64,000 bases of DNA from contig SUZG01000004.1 in assembly GCA_015060015.1 (NCBI GenBank), positions 1 to 64,000 of the forward strand. Direction: 5' to 3'. This document shows, one piece after another, positions 30,808-39,644 of this stretch (positions within the stretch are counted from its first letter, which is position 1; every line of letters begins with the position of its first letter). A program made the position numbers and the translations under genes. Origin of the DNA: Rikenellaceae bacterium. Lineage in GTDB: Bacteria; Bacteroidota; Bacteroidia; Bacteroidales; Rikenellaceae. The notes below the pieces were generated by a model, which worked only from the letters and a program-made list of their open reading frames with translations, was not told where the DNA came from and made no database searches.

Positions 30808-32439
30808 CTATTTGACAACCTTTAATATCTCGCCTTTGTCGGCGGCTACGGCACGCTTCCACTTCTCGGTGTAGCCGGGGTTCTTTATCTCGCCCGGAAT
30901 ATCCTTGCCATTGCCGTTGTCAATGAAGCCATTTTCGTTCTCGCCCTTGACGTTGCCGTCGATATACTTAACCATCAAATAGCGGTCCAAATCGCACCAT
31001 ATATCGAACAAACGCTGTGCCGTTTCAACTGTAAAATCCGTTGCAATCTGATTCTGCTTCTTTGCCTTGGGGGTGTTGCCAATGGCAAGATCAATCTTCT
31101 CAACAGCCTCCAAAGCGGTATTCTCCCACTTATCGACCATCTCGCGTACCTTCTTGCCGACAACATTATAACGCAAGTAGGCGAACTGTGCGATACGGTT
31201 TGTAATCCAGAACATCGAAGTATCAGAGTACTTCAACATAGAGCCGTTACCCTCACGCAAGCACTCGGGAACCTCCTGTGAATTTACATATATGGGCGTC
31301 AGAGGAGATGTAGCAGCATCGTCAGTACCAAACCAGAGAATACCCTTTTTGCCGGGACGAGCCTGACCCATAAGCCAGAAGCCTGTCTGCTGTGTGGCTG
31401 TGGCACGTTCATTGACATACTGCACGCCATCCACCTCAAACTGCATAGGACGCCAGCGATAAGGAGACTCCTCGCCACCTGCACCGATGTCGTTGGTCAT
31501 ATCGAGAATAGTACCCTCGTAGTGGTCACGCATACAGTCCATCACAAGCTTGGGAGATAGTTTGGTGCGGGGCTTAACCCACAAAGGCATACGGTTTTTG
31601 GGGTTGTGGCCCATAGCATAGTCCTCATACTTGTCCATATCGTCTGCAATGGTGCGGAAGAAGGCCCAAACACGAGCCTCACAAGCACGCATACCACTGA
31701 AATCCAGCGGTGCATAGGTGTCGCTGAATGAGAAATCCTCGTCGCGGCCATCGAAGTAACCCTGCTCGCGAGCAAATGAAATCACATCGGGAGCATAGAG
31801 GCAGTTCTCCTTGTCGTTGAGAGGAAACTGCATAATGCGAGCCTGATTGGCGTGAGCCGATACATATCCGTCGGGAATACGCTGTGCAACCCACACAATA
31901 CCCTTGTTGTTGGGGCCTTTGCCTATAAGTTCCATAATCCACGCCTCCTCGGTATCGACGATTGAGAATGACTCGCCGCTTGATGCGTAGCCGTAGGTAT
32001 TGGCCAAATCAACGATGATAGCTATCGCCTCGCGAGCCGTCTTGGCACGCTGCAAGGTGATGTAGATGAGTGAGCCGTAGTCGATGCCACCCTTGGGGTC
32101 TTCCAGCTCGGGACGACCGCCGAATGTTGTCTCGGTAATGAAGAGTGAGTGCTCGTTTGAGTTACCCAGCGTGCGATAGGTTGTGGGTACCTGCTTGATT
32201 TTGCCAAGATAGCGGCCAGAGTCCCACTCGGTAACATCGATGTACTCGGTGTACTTGCCCGGTACGTGGCTGTAAAGCACGCCGTAGAGTGAGTGCGAGT
32301 CGGCAGCATAGGTTACCATAGCAGAGCCGTCGGTAGAGGCTCCCTTGGTTACGATAAAGTTGGTGCAGGCATCGGCTGCGGTGGCTGACATAGCAACACC
32401 GGCGATGGCGAGCATAAGGGTTTTAAGTAGTCGTTTCAT
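30808..32439 (-). CDS. Secreted C69-family dipeptidase
   Basis: This 543-residue protein has a signal peptide (about residues 1-24, ending ATAADA). Cleavage would expose Cys25 in CTNFIVTKGASTDGS as the N-terminal nucleophile, as expected for C69 (PepD-type) Ntn hydrolases. Other family features include the DSHSLYGVLY and GSNEHSLFITETTFGG-like segment (here LGNSNEHSLFITETTFGG). The substrate is probably short peptides in the periplasm. A TATCTTTG -7 box lies on the minus strand at 32483-32490. Downstream genes are the small membrane peptide and lpdA. Confidence 0.92.
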   Translation of the reverse strand: MKRLLKTLMLAIAGVAMSATAADACTNFIVTKGASTDGSAMVTYAADSHSLYGVLYSHVPGKYTEYIDVTEWDSGRYLGKIKQVPTTYRTLGNSNEHSLFITETTFGGRPELEDPKGGIDYGSLIYITLQRAKTAREAIAIIVDLANTYGYASSGESFSIVDTEEAWIMELIGKGPNNKGIVWVAQRIPDGYVSAHANQARIMQFPLNDKENCLYAPDVISFAREQGYFDGRDEDFSFSDTYAPLDFSGMRACEARVWAFFRTIADDMDKYEDYAMGHNPKNRMPLWVKPRTKLSPKLVMDCMRDHYEGTILDMTNDIGAGGEESPYRWRPMQFEVDGVQYVNERATATQQTGFWLMGQARPGKKGILWFGTDDAATSPLTPIYVNSQEVPECLREGNGSMLKYSDTSMFWITNRIAQFAYLRYNVVGKKVREMVDKWENTALEAVEKIDLAIGNTPKAKKQNQIATDFTVETAQRLFDIWCDLDRYLMVKYIDGNVKGENENGFIDNGNGKDIPGEIKNPGYTEKWKRAVAADKGEILKVVK

Positions 32440-32482
32440 AAAATATTTGTTTTGTTAGTTTGTTCGGAATATCCCTAATGGA

Positions 32483-32490
32483 CAAAGATA
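32483..32490 (-). promoter_or_regulatory. Candidate -7 box of the C69 dipeptidase gene
   Basis: The minus strand reads TATCTTTG, about 44 bp before the start at 32439. A -33 TTG at proper spacing is not seen. Confidence 0.4.
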
Positions 32491-32546
32491 ATAAAAAATA
32501 GATGTAATATTGAGATTTTTTCACTAATTTTACCGAAGTAAAACAA

Positions 32547-33212
32547 ATGATTATGTCGATAGGTAGTCAGATAAGAGAAATCAAGCAGGCTTTGCCTTCG
32601 GGTGTGAAGTTGCTCGCTGTGTCGAAATTTCACCCCGCAGAGGCCATTATGGAGGCTTATGAGGCTGGTCAGCGAGCATTTGGCGAGAGCCGACCGCAGG
32701 AGTTGAAGGCCAAATATGAAGTCCTGCCAAAGGATATAGAGTGGCAGATGATAGGCCACTTGCAGACCAATAAGGTGAAGTATATAGCACCCTTCGTGTC
32801 GCTTATCGAGTCGCTTGATAGTGAACGTCTTGCCGAGGAGATAGAACGTCAGGCGGCAAAATGCGACCGCGTGATAGACTGCCTTGTGGAGATTCACGTA
32901 ACGCAGGAGGAGAGCAAGTCGGGTTGGGAGTATTCGTCGCTGATGGAGTTTGTGCGTCAGGGAGGTTTTGATGCCATGCCACATATCCGCTTGCGTGGTG
33001 TTATGGGTATGGCTACGCTTACCGATGACGAGGCCGTTGTGAGGGGCGATTTTAAGCGTTTGGCAGAGTGCTTCAACGAGTTGAAGAGTTACTTCGGCGA
33101 TGATTTCGACACTCTCTCGATGGGAATGTCCGACGACTACCCCATTGCTTTGGAGTATGGCTCGACCGAGGTTCGCATCGGCTCAACAATCTTCGGACAC
33201 AGGGAGTATTAA
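32547..33212 (+). CDS. YggS/PROSC-family PLP-binding protein
   Basis: This 221-residue protein is a fold-type III PLP protein involved in vitamin B6 homeostasis in other bacteria. The PLP-binding Lys is in KLLAVSKFHPAEA (about residue 26). FGESRPQELKAKYE and the segments WQMIGHLQTNKVKY and LSMGMSDDYPIALEYGST (phosphate-binding end, with EVRIGSTIFG) are diagnostic. ATG 32547 is used, although the ATG two codons later is equally possible. It diverges from the C69 dipeptidase gene. Confidence 0.94.
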   Translation: MIMSIGSQIREIKQALPSGVKLLAVSKFHPAEAIMEAYEAGQRAFGESRPQELKAKYEVLPKDIEWQMIGHLQTNKVKYIAPFVSLIESLDSERLAEEIERQAAKCDRVIDCLVEIHVTQEESKSGWEYSSLMEFVRQGGFDAMPHIRLRGVMGMATLTDDEAVVRGDFKRLAECFNELKSYFGDDFDTLSMGMSDDYPIALEYGSTEVRIGSTIFGHREY

Positions 33213-33305
33213 AGAATATAATGAGTTTAGGGAGTTTAGTGATGTGCCTGAACTTTTTTGCTTCAGCACTAAATTTTCTAAATTCACTATTATTACAACA
33301 GTTAC

Positions 33306-33340
33306 AAAAAAGAGCAAAGATATCTTTCTTTGCTCTTTTA
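33306..33340. terminator. Bidirectional terminator between yggS-like gene and membrane protein gene
   Basis: AAAAGAGCAAAG and CTTTGCTCTTTT form a perfect 12-bp stem with an eight-base loop, between convergent genes ending at 33212 and 33428. Confidence 0.8.
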
Positions 33341-33427
33341 ACTTTAATCCCGCTGTGCGTTCTTTTCCTCCTCGCGGCTCGGCATAGTGTACAAGCACTC
33401 TCTGCTCTCGCTCCGCAGCGTCGGTTG

Positions 33428-34489
33428 CTATTTGCTCTTCTTCGCTGTTAGGCATTTTTTGCGTATCATGCGATAGATGAGTGTGCATAACAGGGTGAAG
33501 AATAGCGATATAAATGTTGTCAGGAAGAAAATTCTTGCACTCTGCAAACTCTCCGTTTGCGGGAAACGGGCGTGAAATTCCAACCCATTGAGCATAATCT
33601 GACGCAATTTCAGCGAGTCGGTAAACTCAAATCCAGTCATTGACACCACATCGGGCTCCGGATTCATCGGCAACAACTCCACAGGACCTAAAAAATCAAT
33701 CTTAAACTCTGCAAGAGGTGTTGTCGGCTCCCATCTGTCATTTGTTGTGTAACCAATCGTATAGTCATTTACACGCACTCCGTCCGACTTATATTGTATG
33801 CGATAGGTCCGCTGCGAGATATCCCACGGCGACAAGATGCTGGGGAATGCAGTCAATGCCGATGAAGTGAGATTTGTTCCGAAACGAAACTCATTACCTT
33901 CGTATTGCAGGGGTACGACAACGCTATTTAGCGACAGCGTGTGCTTGAATAGTGAAAGGCCCTGCTTTGACGATGTGATGGTGGGCGGTTGCAGCATCAG
34001 AGCCAGTGTAGAGTCCTGAAAATGCATCGGTGCTGTCATCTTGACCTTCTGCCCTCCCGAACGACTGTAAATCTTCTCCTCGTAAAGAGTTGTGAAGATA
34101 TGCTTGAAGCTGGCAATTACAGAGTCGGAATAGAATTTACGCATCAACGAATCGGTTGCTGGCGATGTAAAGTTTGCTCTATGCAGGGCGGTATTCTCCT
34201 CGTCAATTACATAGTGAATATCGACCGTGCTCTGCGGCATTGAGTCCTTTTCAAAGAGCAGACCGTTGTTGATAGCAATGTTTATCCTGGCACTACCCTC
34301 TGTTGTCACGCCTCGTTCCTGCTTCAGATGGTACAGCACCTCGCTTCGCTTAATCTGATGTACGCAGACAAACACCCAGACAAAGTATGTCAAGGCGATA
34401 AGGAGAACTATTGCTTGCCATCCCCGCACGCTTATCTTGCGTGCCAGGTCGTTGAATGTATGCCAGATGACAATAAACGGATTGCTCAT
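33428..34489 (-). CDS. Membrane protein of unknown function with a large periplasmic domain
   Basis: This 353-residue protein has one N-terminal membrane segment (about 22-42, GWQAIVLLIALTYFVWVFVCV) and one near the C-terminus (about 318-340), followed by a basic tail. The roughly 270 residues between them should be periplasmic and are beta-rich in appearance. I recognise no family. It lies 45 bp downstream of the M23/LysM endopeptidase gene, so an envelope role is a weak inference from context. Confidence 0.75.
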   Translation of the reverse strand: MSNPFIVIWHTFNDLARKISVRGWQAIVLLIALTYFVWVFVCVHQIKRSEVLYHLKQERGVTTEGSARINIAINNGLLFEKDSMPQSTVDIHYVIDEENTALHRANFTSPATDSLMRKFYSDSVIASFKHIFTTLYEEKIYSRSGGQKVKMTAPMHFQDSTLALMLQPPTITSSKQGLSLFKHTLSLNSVVVPLQYEGNEFRFGTNLTSSALTAFPSILSPWDISQRTYRIQYKSDGVRVNDYTIGYTTNDRWEPTTPLAEFKIDFLGPVELLPMNPEPDVVSMTGFEFTDSLKLRQIMLNGLEFHARFPQTESLQSARIFFLTTFISLFFTLLCTLIYRMIRKKCLTAKKSK

Positions 34490-34534
34490 AGTCGGCCGAT
34501 GTTTTTATTCCTCTTATTCTCGTGCTTAAACGCC

Positions 34535-35596
34535 CTACCTTACTCTCAATCGTTGGCCAATACGCAGTACCGTAGTCTTCTTTATGCCGTTGAGCTGGCA
34601 AATCTTCGTTACGGTCGTATGGTTATTTATGGCGATGCGGCCAAGCGTGTCACCGCTCTTCACGATGTGGTACTTGCGGGCTGCTGCCTCGGCTGCAATT
34701 CTCTTATCCTCCTCCTCGGACTGAATCTCCATCTCAAAGTCTTGCGTAAAGCGAGAATAGGGACTGAAATATGTACGTTTCAAGAGGAAGGTCTCTCGGC
34801 GAAGCATTCCTGTTGCAAAGTCAATAAGGCGTTCAGAGTCAAATGAGTGGCCCTGATAACGCATCTCAAAGTGAAGGTGCGGACCTGTACTGCGACCTGT
34901 GCTGCCGCCGTAACCGATAACCTGACCTGCTGTAACCCACTGCTCCGGCTCAACCAATATCTCCGAGAGGTGGCCGTAGAAAGTCTCCAAACCGTTATCG
35001 TGACGAAGGATGATAAGGTTGCCATATCCTCCGCGATAGCTCTTTGTGAGGCGTACGCGTCCGTCAAAGGGTGCGAAAATCGGGTCGCCGGTCTTCAATG
35101 CAATGTCGGTACCCTGATGCACGCGACGGCGACGCGGACCATACTTCGATGTGATACGACCCTTATAGGGATAATGGTAACTCTTCAAGGTATCCACAAG
35201 GTCTATAATCATAGATATAGGTAGGTCTTTCAATTCGGTCTTGTATGGGTTGATGTTGATAGTATCCCAATTCTTTGTAAAGACCGTTTCGTCAATTGCC
35301 GAGATGTCGCGGTTGCGGATATAACGCCACGTGTTGTCGTTGAACAGAACAATGGCAAGGCCATCGCTTGATGAGGGTATGGTATCCACCACTATCTGGT
35401 CGGTGCGAAGGTCGGGGCCCGATGCCAAAGGTACGCGGCGTACGATGACGGCATCGTCGGGAAGTGTATCCTTCTCGGCTTTGGCCAGTGAGTCGGCCTT
35501 CTGTGCCTCCTCCAACGATATGTCCTGTGAAAATGAGTTTGTTACGCTGAATAATGCCAATACGGCAATGGTTAAAAATCGCTTGTTGAAAATCAT
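34535..35596 (-). CDS. M23-family peptidase with LysM domain
   Basis: This 353-residue exported protein has a signal peptide (about 1-23). A LytM/M23 endopeptidase domain (about 155-255) shows the zinc-ligand motifs HQGTDIALKTGDPIFAP (H and D) and GPHLHFEMRYQG (HxH). A C-terminal LysM domain (about 309-353) begins YHIVKSGDTLGRIA. It should cleave or bind peptidoglycan in the periplasm, for example as an amidase activator or a cell-separation enzyme. All four metal-site residues are present, which suggests catalytic activity rather than an EnvC-type inactive form. Confidence 0.94.
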   Translation of the reverse strand: MIFNKRFLTIAVLALFSVTNSFSQDISLEEAQKADSLAKAEKDTLPDDAVIVRRVPLASGPDLRTDQIVVDTIPSSSDGLAIVLFNDNTWRYIRNRDISAIDETVFTKNWDTININPYKTELKDLPISMIIDLVDTLKSYHYPYKGRITSKYGPRRRRVHQGTDIALKTGDPIFAPFDGRVRLTKSYRGGYGNLIILRHDNGLETFYGHLSEILVEPEQWVTAGQVIGYGGSTGRSTGPHLHFEMRYQGHSFDSERLIDFATGMLRRETFLLKRTYFSPYSRFTQDFEMEIQSEEEDKRIAAEAAARKYHIVKSGDTLGRIAINNHTTVTKICQLNGIKKTTVLRIGQRLRVR

Positions 35597-35625
35597 TTGG
35601 GTTATTATGCTTTATATCTTTTTTA

Positions 35626-36210
35626 TTATTCGTTATTCTCCTGTTCCTTTATCATCTCTTCGGCACACTCCAAAGCCTTGTAGAACTCCTCGCCGAAACG
35701 ACGCACGATGGGCTCTTTCAATGCTTTATAGACGGGTACGCCCAATTTGCGGCCACACTCCACAGCATCGCGACATACGGCCCAGCGGTGGTAATTCAAG
35801 CCATAAGAGCCGTTGCGGAACTGCTTGACGCGTATGGGATAGAGGTGGCACGAGATAGGCTTTAAGAATGAGCATTTGCCTTCGCGATAAGCCCTCTCGA
35901 TAGCACAGAATGTAGTGCCATTCTCTTCAAAGGCGTAGGCACACGCCGCATTGTCCACCAACGGCGTGGTGTAGTCGCCATCGGCATCTACAACCATAAA
36001 ACCTTGTCGCTGGACCTCGCGACGGCCCTCCTCGGTCATATAGGGGGCGTAGTTTTCATACTCCTCCTCCAATAAATCGACCTCCTCAATATCGAGGGGT
36101 GCTCCCGCATCACCCTCCACGCAGCAGATGCCCTTGCACTTCTGCAAGTCGCACACGAAGCACTCTCGCAGGAGGTCTATGCTAACTATCTTATCGTCAA
36201 TCTCAATCAT
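35626..36210 (-). CDS. DUF3109-family Cys-rich protein
   Basis: This 194-residue protein matches the Bacteroidota DUF3109 family. It has an N-terminal cysteine cluster (CFVCDLQKCKGICCVEGDAG, about residues 17-36) and later conserved Cys in DNAACAYAF, TTFCAIERAYREGKCSF and PISCHLYPIRV. The pattern resembles the YkgJ-type zinc/iron-chelating proteins, so metal or Fe-S binding is probable. Reaction unknown. The start is 3 bp from the nadD stop, making it part of a tight operon with nadD, gmk and the YicC gene. Confidence 0.85.
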   Translation of the reverse strand: MIEIDDKIVSIDLLRECFVCDLQKCKGICCVEGDAGAPLDIEEVDLLEEEYENYAPYMTEEGRREVQRQGFMVVDADGDYTTPLVDNAACAYAFEENGTTFCAIERAYREGKCSFLKPISCHLYPIRVKQFRNGSYGLNYHRWAVCRDAVECGRKLGVPVYKALKEPIVRRFGEEFYKALECAEEMIKEQENNE

Positions 36211-36213
36211 TCT

Positions 36214-37032
36214 CTATGGATTATAAATATCGGTATATCGGAACTCCAATATCTCCTGTGTCATCTCTATAAATTGAGCCGCCTCCTTATTTTCTGGATT
36301 AAGCTCCAGGGCTCGCCTGAAATCGTTGATGGCACTACCCCACGCCTGCTGGCGGAAATAGCACTTGCCACGTTCAATATATAGCTCTTCGTCCTCTTTG
36401 TTTTGGTCTATGGCTGCTGTCAGTGTTGTCAGTTTGTATGCCATAGTCCACAATCCTCGCTTGCGAATATACTCCAACACTTCACCGTCGAGCATCGCCG
36501 AAGCGTCCTCTCCCCTCTCCAATGCGTCGCGTATGGCTGTTGAGGATAGGTCAAATGTGGGAGCATCGGCCAAAAATGTGGTGCGTGGCGTAGAGAAGGT
36601 CATCTCCTCACCGGGGCGTGGATATACATAGAGGTCGAAATTCTCAATGATGTATTCCGGCTCTCGCCAGCGTGGCAGCTGATTTATAAGGTCGCTACCC
36701 ATCAGTATCGAGAACTCCATCTGCTTGCCGTAATTCTCCATAAGATGACGCAGCGTATTTACCGTATAGGAGGGTTTCTCCAATAAAAATTCGATAACCG
36801 AAGGCTTTATCTGCTCGGGGTATCGAGAGTTGCGGCACGCTATCTCCACCATCTCGTAACGGTCGGTCTCTGCCGCCTGCATCCAGCTCTGCTTGAACGG
36901 GTTGCGTGGTGAAATTATCATCGCCACCTCGTCGCCCAAATTGTGCTTTATAGCGTACTCCGCCAAGGCAATATGTCCTCGGTGTATGGGGTTGAATGAT
37001 CCAAAATAGAGTACCATTCTGCGTTTTGCCAT
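36214..37032 (-). CDS. nadD: Nicotinate-nucleotide adenylyltransferase with C-terminal TPR extension
   Basis: This 272-residue protein has a NadD nucleotidyltransferase domain (about 1-190) with LYFGSFNPIHRGHIALAE (the phosphate-binding H-x-G-H) and the C-terminal signature SSTAIRDALERG. It would make deamido-NAD from nicotinate mononucleotide and ATP. Unlike the usual enzyme of about 190-215 residues, it continues into a tetratricopeptide-like segment (about 205-260, ERGKCYFRQQAWGSAINDF and RALELNPENKEAAQFIEM). The frame is continuous, so this is a real fusion rather than two genes. It lies 3 bp from both neighbours, gmk upstream and DUF3109 downstream. Confidence 0.92.
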   Translation of the reverse strand: MAKRRMVLYFGSFNPIHRGHIALAEYAIKHNLGDEVAMIISPRNPFKQSWMQAAETDRYEMVEIACRNSRYPEQIKPSVIEFLLEKPSYTVNTLRHLMENYGKQMEFSILMGSDLINQLPRWREPEYIIENFDLYVYPRPGEEMTFSTPRTTFLADAPTFDLSSTAIRDALERGEDASAMLDGEVLEYIRKRGLWTMAYKLTTLTAAIDQNKEDEELYIERGKCYFRQQAWGSAINDFRRALELNPENKEAAQFIEMTQEILEFRYTDIYNP

Positions 37033-37035
37033 AGT

Positions 37036-37605
37036 CTATGCCAGGAAATTGGTTATTATCTCACGAGCCTCCGTTACGGCATCCTCCAAGCGGTCGTTTA
37101 TGACGACGTGATCAAACTCCGAAGATTTGGAAATCTCAAAGTCGGCTTTGGCGACACGCTTGGCAATGGTCTCGGCAGAGTCGGTGGCTCTGCCCTCCAA
37201 TCGCTTCTGCAACTCTTCAATCGACGGCGGCATAATGAATATCGAGCAGGCATTCTCGCCGAAGATGCGTTTGAGGTTGATGCCTCCCATCACATCCACG
37301 TCAAAGATGATGACATTGCCCTTCTGCCAGATACGCTGCATCTCGCTTTTCAGAGTGCCATAGCACGTTCCGTTATAGACCTCTTCCCACTCCACAAAAG
37401 CGTCGGCTGCGACCTTCTGGCGGAACTCCTCCTGCGAGAGGAAGAAGTAGTCTATGCCGTTCTGCTCCTGACCTCGCGGTGCTCGCGATGTGGCCGAGAT
37501 TGAGAACTCAAACTGCGGGAAAATCTGCAATAGCTGGCGAACGATGGTTGTCTTGCCAGAGCCGCTGGGGGCCGAAAATATAATGAGTTTGCCGTTACAC
37601 TCCAT
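37036..37605 (-). CDS. gmk: Guanylate kinase
   Basis: This 189-residue enzyme phosphorylates GMP to GDP. The P-loop is SAPSGSGKTTIVRQ (about 11-24), followed by the guanylate kinase signature SATSRAPRGQEQNGIDYFF (about 38-56). Length is normal. It is 2 bp downstream of the YicC gene and 3 bp upstream of nadD, in an order (yicC-gmk) conserved widely in bacteria. Confidence 0.97.
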   Translation of the reverse strand: MECNGKLIIFSAPSGSGKTTIVRQLLQIFPQFEFSISATSRAPRGQEQNGIDYFFLSQEEFRQKVAADAFVEWEEVYNGTCYGTLKSEMQRIWQKGNVIIFDVDVMGGINLKRIFGENACSIFIMPPSIEELQKRLEGRATDSAETIAKRVAKADFEISKSSEFDHVVINDRLEDAVTEAREIITNFLA

Positions 37606-37607
37606 TG

Positions 37608-38480
37608 CTACAAAATGTTTAATACCTGTTCCTTGATCTTCTCCAACTCATCCTTCATCTTGACGACAAGAATCTGCATATTGGCCTCATTTGACTTCGA
37701 GCCGAGAGTATTTATCTCGCGACCCATCTCCTGTGCTATGAATCCGAGCTTGCGTCCCGGAGCCTCCTCCGATGCTGCTACTTCGCGGAAGTAGTCGCAA
37801 TGGTTCTTCAGACGCACCTTCTCTTCGGTGATGTCGAGCTTCTCGATATAGAAAATCATCTCCTGCTCCAGACGATTGTTGTCCAAGTCGAGATTCATCT
37901 TCTCAATATGCTCGCGGATGCGGCTCTTGATGACATCTGTGCGGGCTTTCTCGTAAGGTTCAACCTGCTGCTTGTACTCCTCAATCTTGTCGATGCGGTG
38001 CAGAAGGTCGGCGATAAGCGTTGCTCCCTCCTGCTCGCGGAATGCAGTAAAGCGAGCAAGTGCCTCATCTATGGCCTGCATAAGAGCTTGCTGCTCCTCC
38101 TCTGACAGACTCTCTGTTTGTGCTGATACCACATCGGGAAGACGCATGATTACTGGTACTATCGCGTCGTAATCGGCATCCACGCCCGAGAATGATAATG
38201 CATCGTTCATCTGGTGCAGATATGCCTTGAAGATATCTTTATTGATTGTAGCCGAGGTCTGCACTGCTGTTGTTTCGAAACTTATCGAGATGTCGGCCTT
38301 GCCACGCTGAATGGCAGCCGCAGCACGCGAACGGATATCAAACTCCAACGAACGATATATGCCCGGAAGCTTTACCGATAGGTCTAATTGTTTGGAGTTC
38401 AGCGAACGCACCTCCACTGAAATTTTCTTTGTCGGCAACGCTATCTCGCTTTTGCCGAAGCCGGTCATTGACTTTATCAT
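37608..38480 (-). CDS. YicC-family endoribonuclease
   Basis: This 290-residue protein starts with MIKSMTGFGKSE, the YicC hallmark. It ends with the DUF1732 segment GRKLGFIAQEMGREINTLGSK and DELEKIKEQVLNI. E. coli YicC is an RNase that affects sRNA turnover. It is the first gene of the yicC-gmk-nadD-DUF3109 run. A TATCTTTG -7 box lies on the minus strand at 38516-38523. Confidence 0.94.
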   Translation of the reverse strand: MIKSMTGFGKSEIALPTKKISVEVRSLNSKQLDLSVKLPGIYRSLEFDIRSRAAAAIQRGKADISISFETTAVQTSATINKDIFKAYLHQMNDALSFSGVDADYDAIVPVIMRLPDVVSAQTESLSEEEQQALMQAIDEALARFTAFREQEGATLIADLLHRIDKIEEYKQQVEPYEKARTDVIKSRIREHIEKMNLDLDNNRLEQEMIFYIEKLDITEEKVRLKNHCDYFREVAASEEAPGRKLGFIAQEMGREINTLGSKSNEANMQILVVKMKDELEKIKEQVLNIL

Positions 38481-38515
38481 AGGTCTTGGTAGTTATATCG
38501 GGTTAAATTATCCGA

Positions 38516-38523
38516 CAAAGATA
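38516..38523 (-). promoter_or_regulatory. Candidate -7 box of the yicC-gmk-nadD operon
   Basis: The minus strand reads TATCTTTG about 36 bp before the YicC start codon. A -33 TTG is not at the standard distance. Confidence 0.4.
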
Positions 38524-38573
38524 GAGAAAAAAGTTCAAAGATAAAAGCAGATAAACGGGATTAAGTAATTATA

Positions 38574-39239
38574 TTACTTCTCCACCACTGCCTGCAGTAT
38601 GCGAACATCTTCTGTCGGACGGTTATTCTGGTCGGTGGCAACCTTCTGTATAGCCTCAACAACCTCCAAACCCTCTATCACCTGACCGAACACGGTGTAT
38701 GCTCCGTCAAGGTGCGGTGTGCCACCCAAAGTCTTGTATGTTTCGCGAATCTCAGGAGTATAGACCACGCGATTGCCGATTCTCTCCTGCACCTGGTCTA
38801 ACTGCTCGTCTGTGAAGGTACGCCCCCATACAATATAGAATTGTGAGCCAGATGATGCCATCTCGGGATTAATATCATCACCTTCGCGTGCGGCAGCCAA
38901 TGCCCCCCGCTGATGGAAAAGTTCCGGAAAACGAAATTCTGCGGGAATGATATAGTCGGGACCTCCGTTGCCAAGGAACTCGCCAGCCTCGGCGTGGCGA
39001 GAGTCGGGGTCGCCGCCCTGAATCATAAAGTTCTCTATTACGCGGTGAAAAAGCAGGCTGTCGAAATAGCCTTCCTCGGCGAGGCGTACAAAGTTGTCGC
39101 GATGTTGGGGTGTCAGATTGCTTAACTCTATGCGAATATCTCCCATGGTGGTATGCAGTGCTACGACACGCTTTTGAGGTTCGCTGCATCCGGTAAATAT
39201 TGCCGCAACGGCAAGTGTAAGGTAAAAAAGTCTCTTCAT
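38574..39239 (-). CDS. Cyclophilin-type peptidyl-prolyl isomerase, lipoprotein
   Basis: This 221-residue protein has a lipoprotein signal (AVAAIFTGCSEPQ, Cys about 18) and one cyclophilin domain. Typical motifs are FHRVIENFMIQGGDPDSRH (about 64-82) and SSGSQFYIVWGRT, with VFGQVIEGLEVVEAIQ near the end. It would catalyse proline isomerisation during periplasmic or outer-membrane protein folding. A consensus promoter lies at 39264-39294. It is a single-gene unit, 93 bp upstream of the YicC gene. Confidence 0.93.
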   Translation of the reverse strand: MKRLFYLTLAVAAIFTGCSEPQKRVVALHTTMGDIRIELSNLTPQHRDNFVRLAEEGYFDSLLFHRVIENFMIQGGDPDSRHAEAGEFLGNGGPDYIIPAEFRFPELFHQRGALAAAREGDDINPEMASSGSQFYIVWGRTFTDEQLDQVQERIGNRVVYTPEIRETYKTLGGTPHLDGAYTVFGQVIEGLEVVEAIQKVATDQNNRPTEDVRILQAVVEK

Positions 39240-39263
39240 TTTCGGGATGTTTTATGATTTTGG

Positions 39264-39294
39264 CAAAAATAGTGATAAAAGTTGTGAAAACAAA
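39264..39294 (-). promoter_or_regulatory. Promoter of the cyclophilin gene
   Basis: On the minus strand, TTTG (complement of 39291-39294), a 19-bp spacer and TATTTTTG (complement of 39264-39271) fit the Bacteroidota consensus exactly. Confidence 0.65.
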
Positions 39295-39556
39295 CTTCCG
39301 CTACACTATGTCGGGCGATTTGTTTTGTTGGTCGTGCTGTGGCGTTTGTTGCGGAGAAAAACTTATTGATTTGATTTTTGCTAATTTCTCTGCTGATTGA
39401 ATTTGTAAAATGTGTGAAAAAAAAGGCAGGTTAAGTATTTTAAGACTTTGTATTTGTTGAGTGACATTTTGTTATTAAATATTTTTGATAATTTACGAAA
39501 TTGAATTTTTTGACGAAAAAAAATAATATGTCTGCCTAAAAAATGCGGAAAACTAT

Positions 39557-39587
39557 TTTGATTTGTCATTATCTTTTATTTACTTTG
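39557..39587 (+). promoter_or_regulatory. Promoter of the serC-serA-DUF1015 operon
   Basis: TTTG (39557-39560), a 19-bp spacer and TTACTTTG (39580-39587) match the consensus with one change in the -7 box. They lie 57 bp before the serC ATG. Confidence 0.6.
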
Positions 39588-39644
39588 TAGAAAGAAAACC
39601 TTAAAAAGATAGTTTTGTTATTAAACATTTAATTTTTTGCAACA

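Larger units (their letters stand above)
39240..39644. other. 405-bp AT-rich divergent intergenic region
   Basis: The spacer between the cyclophilin gene and serC holds one promoter in each direction (39264-39294 and 39557-39587). The central part, 39360-39550, is AT-rich with T-runs; I see no gene, repeat or RNA structure in it that I can name. Confidence 0.6.
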
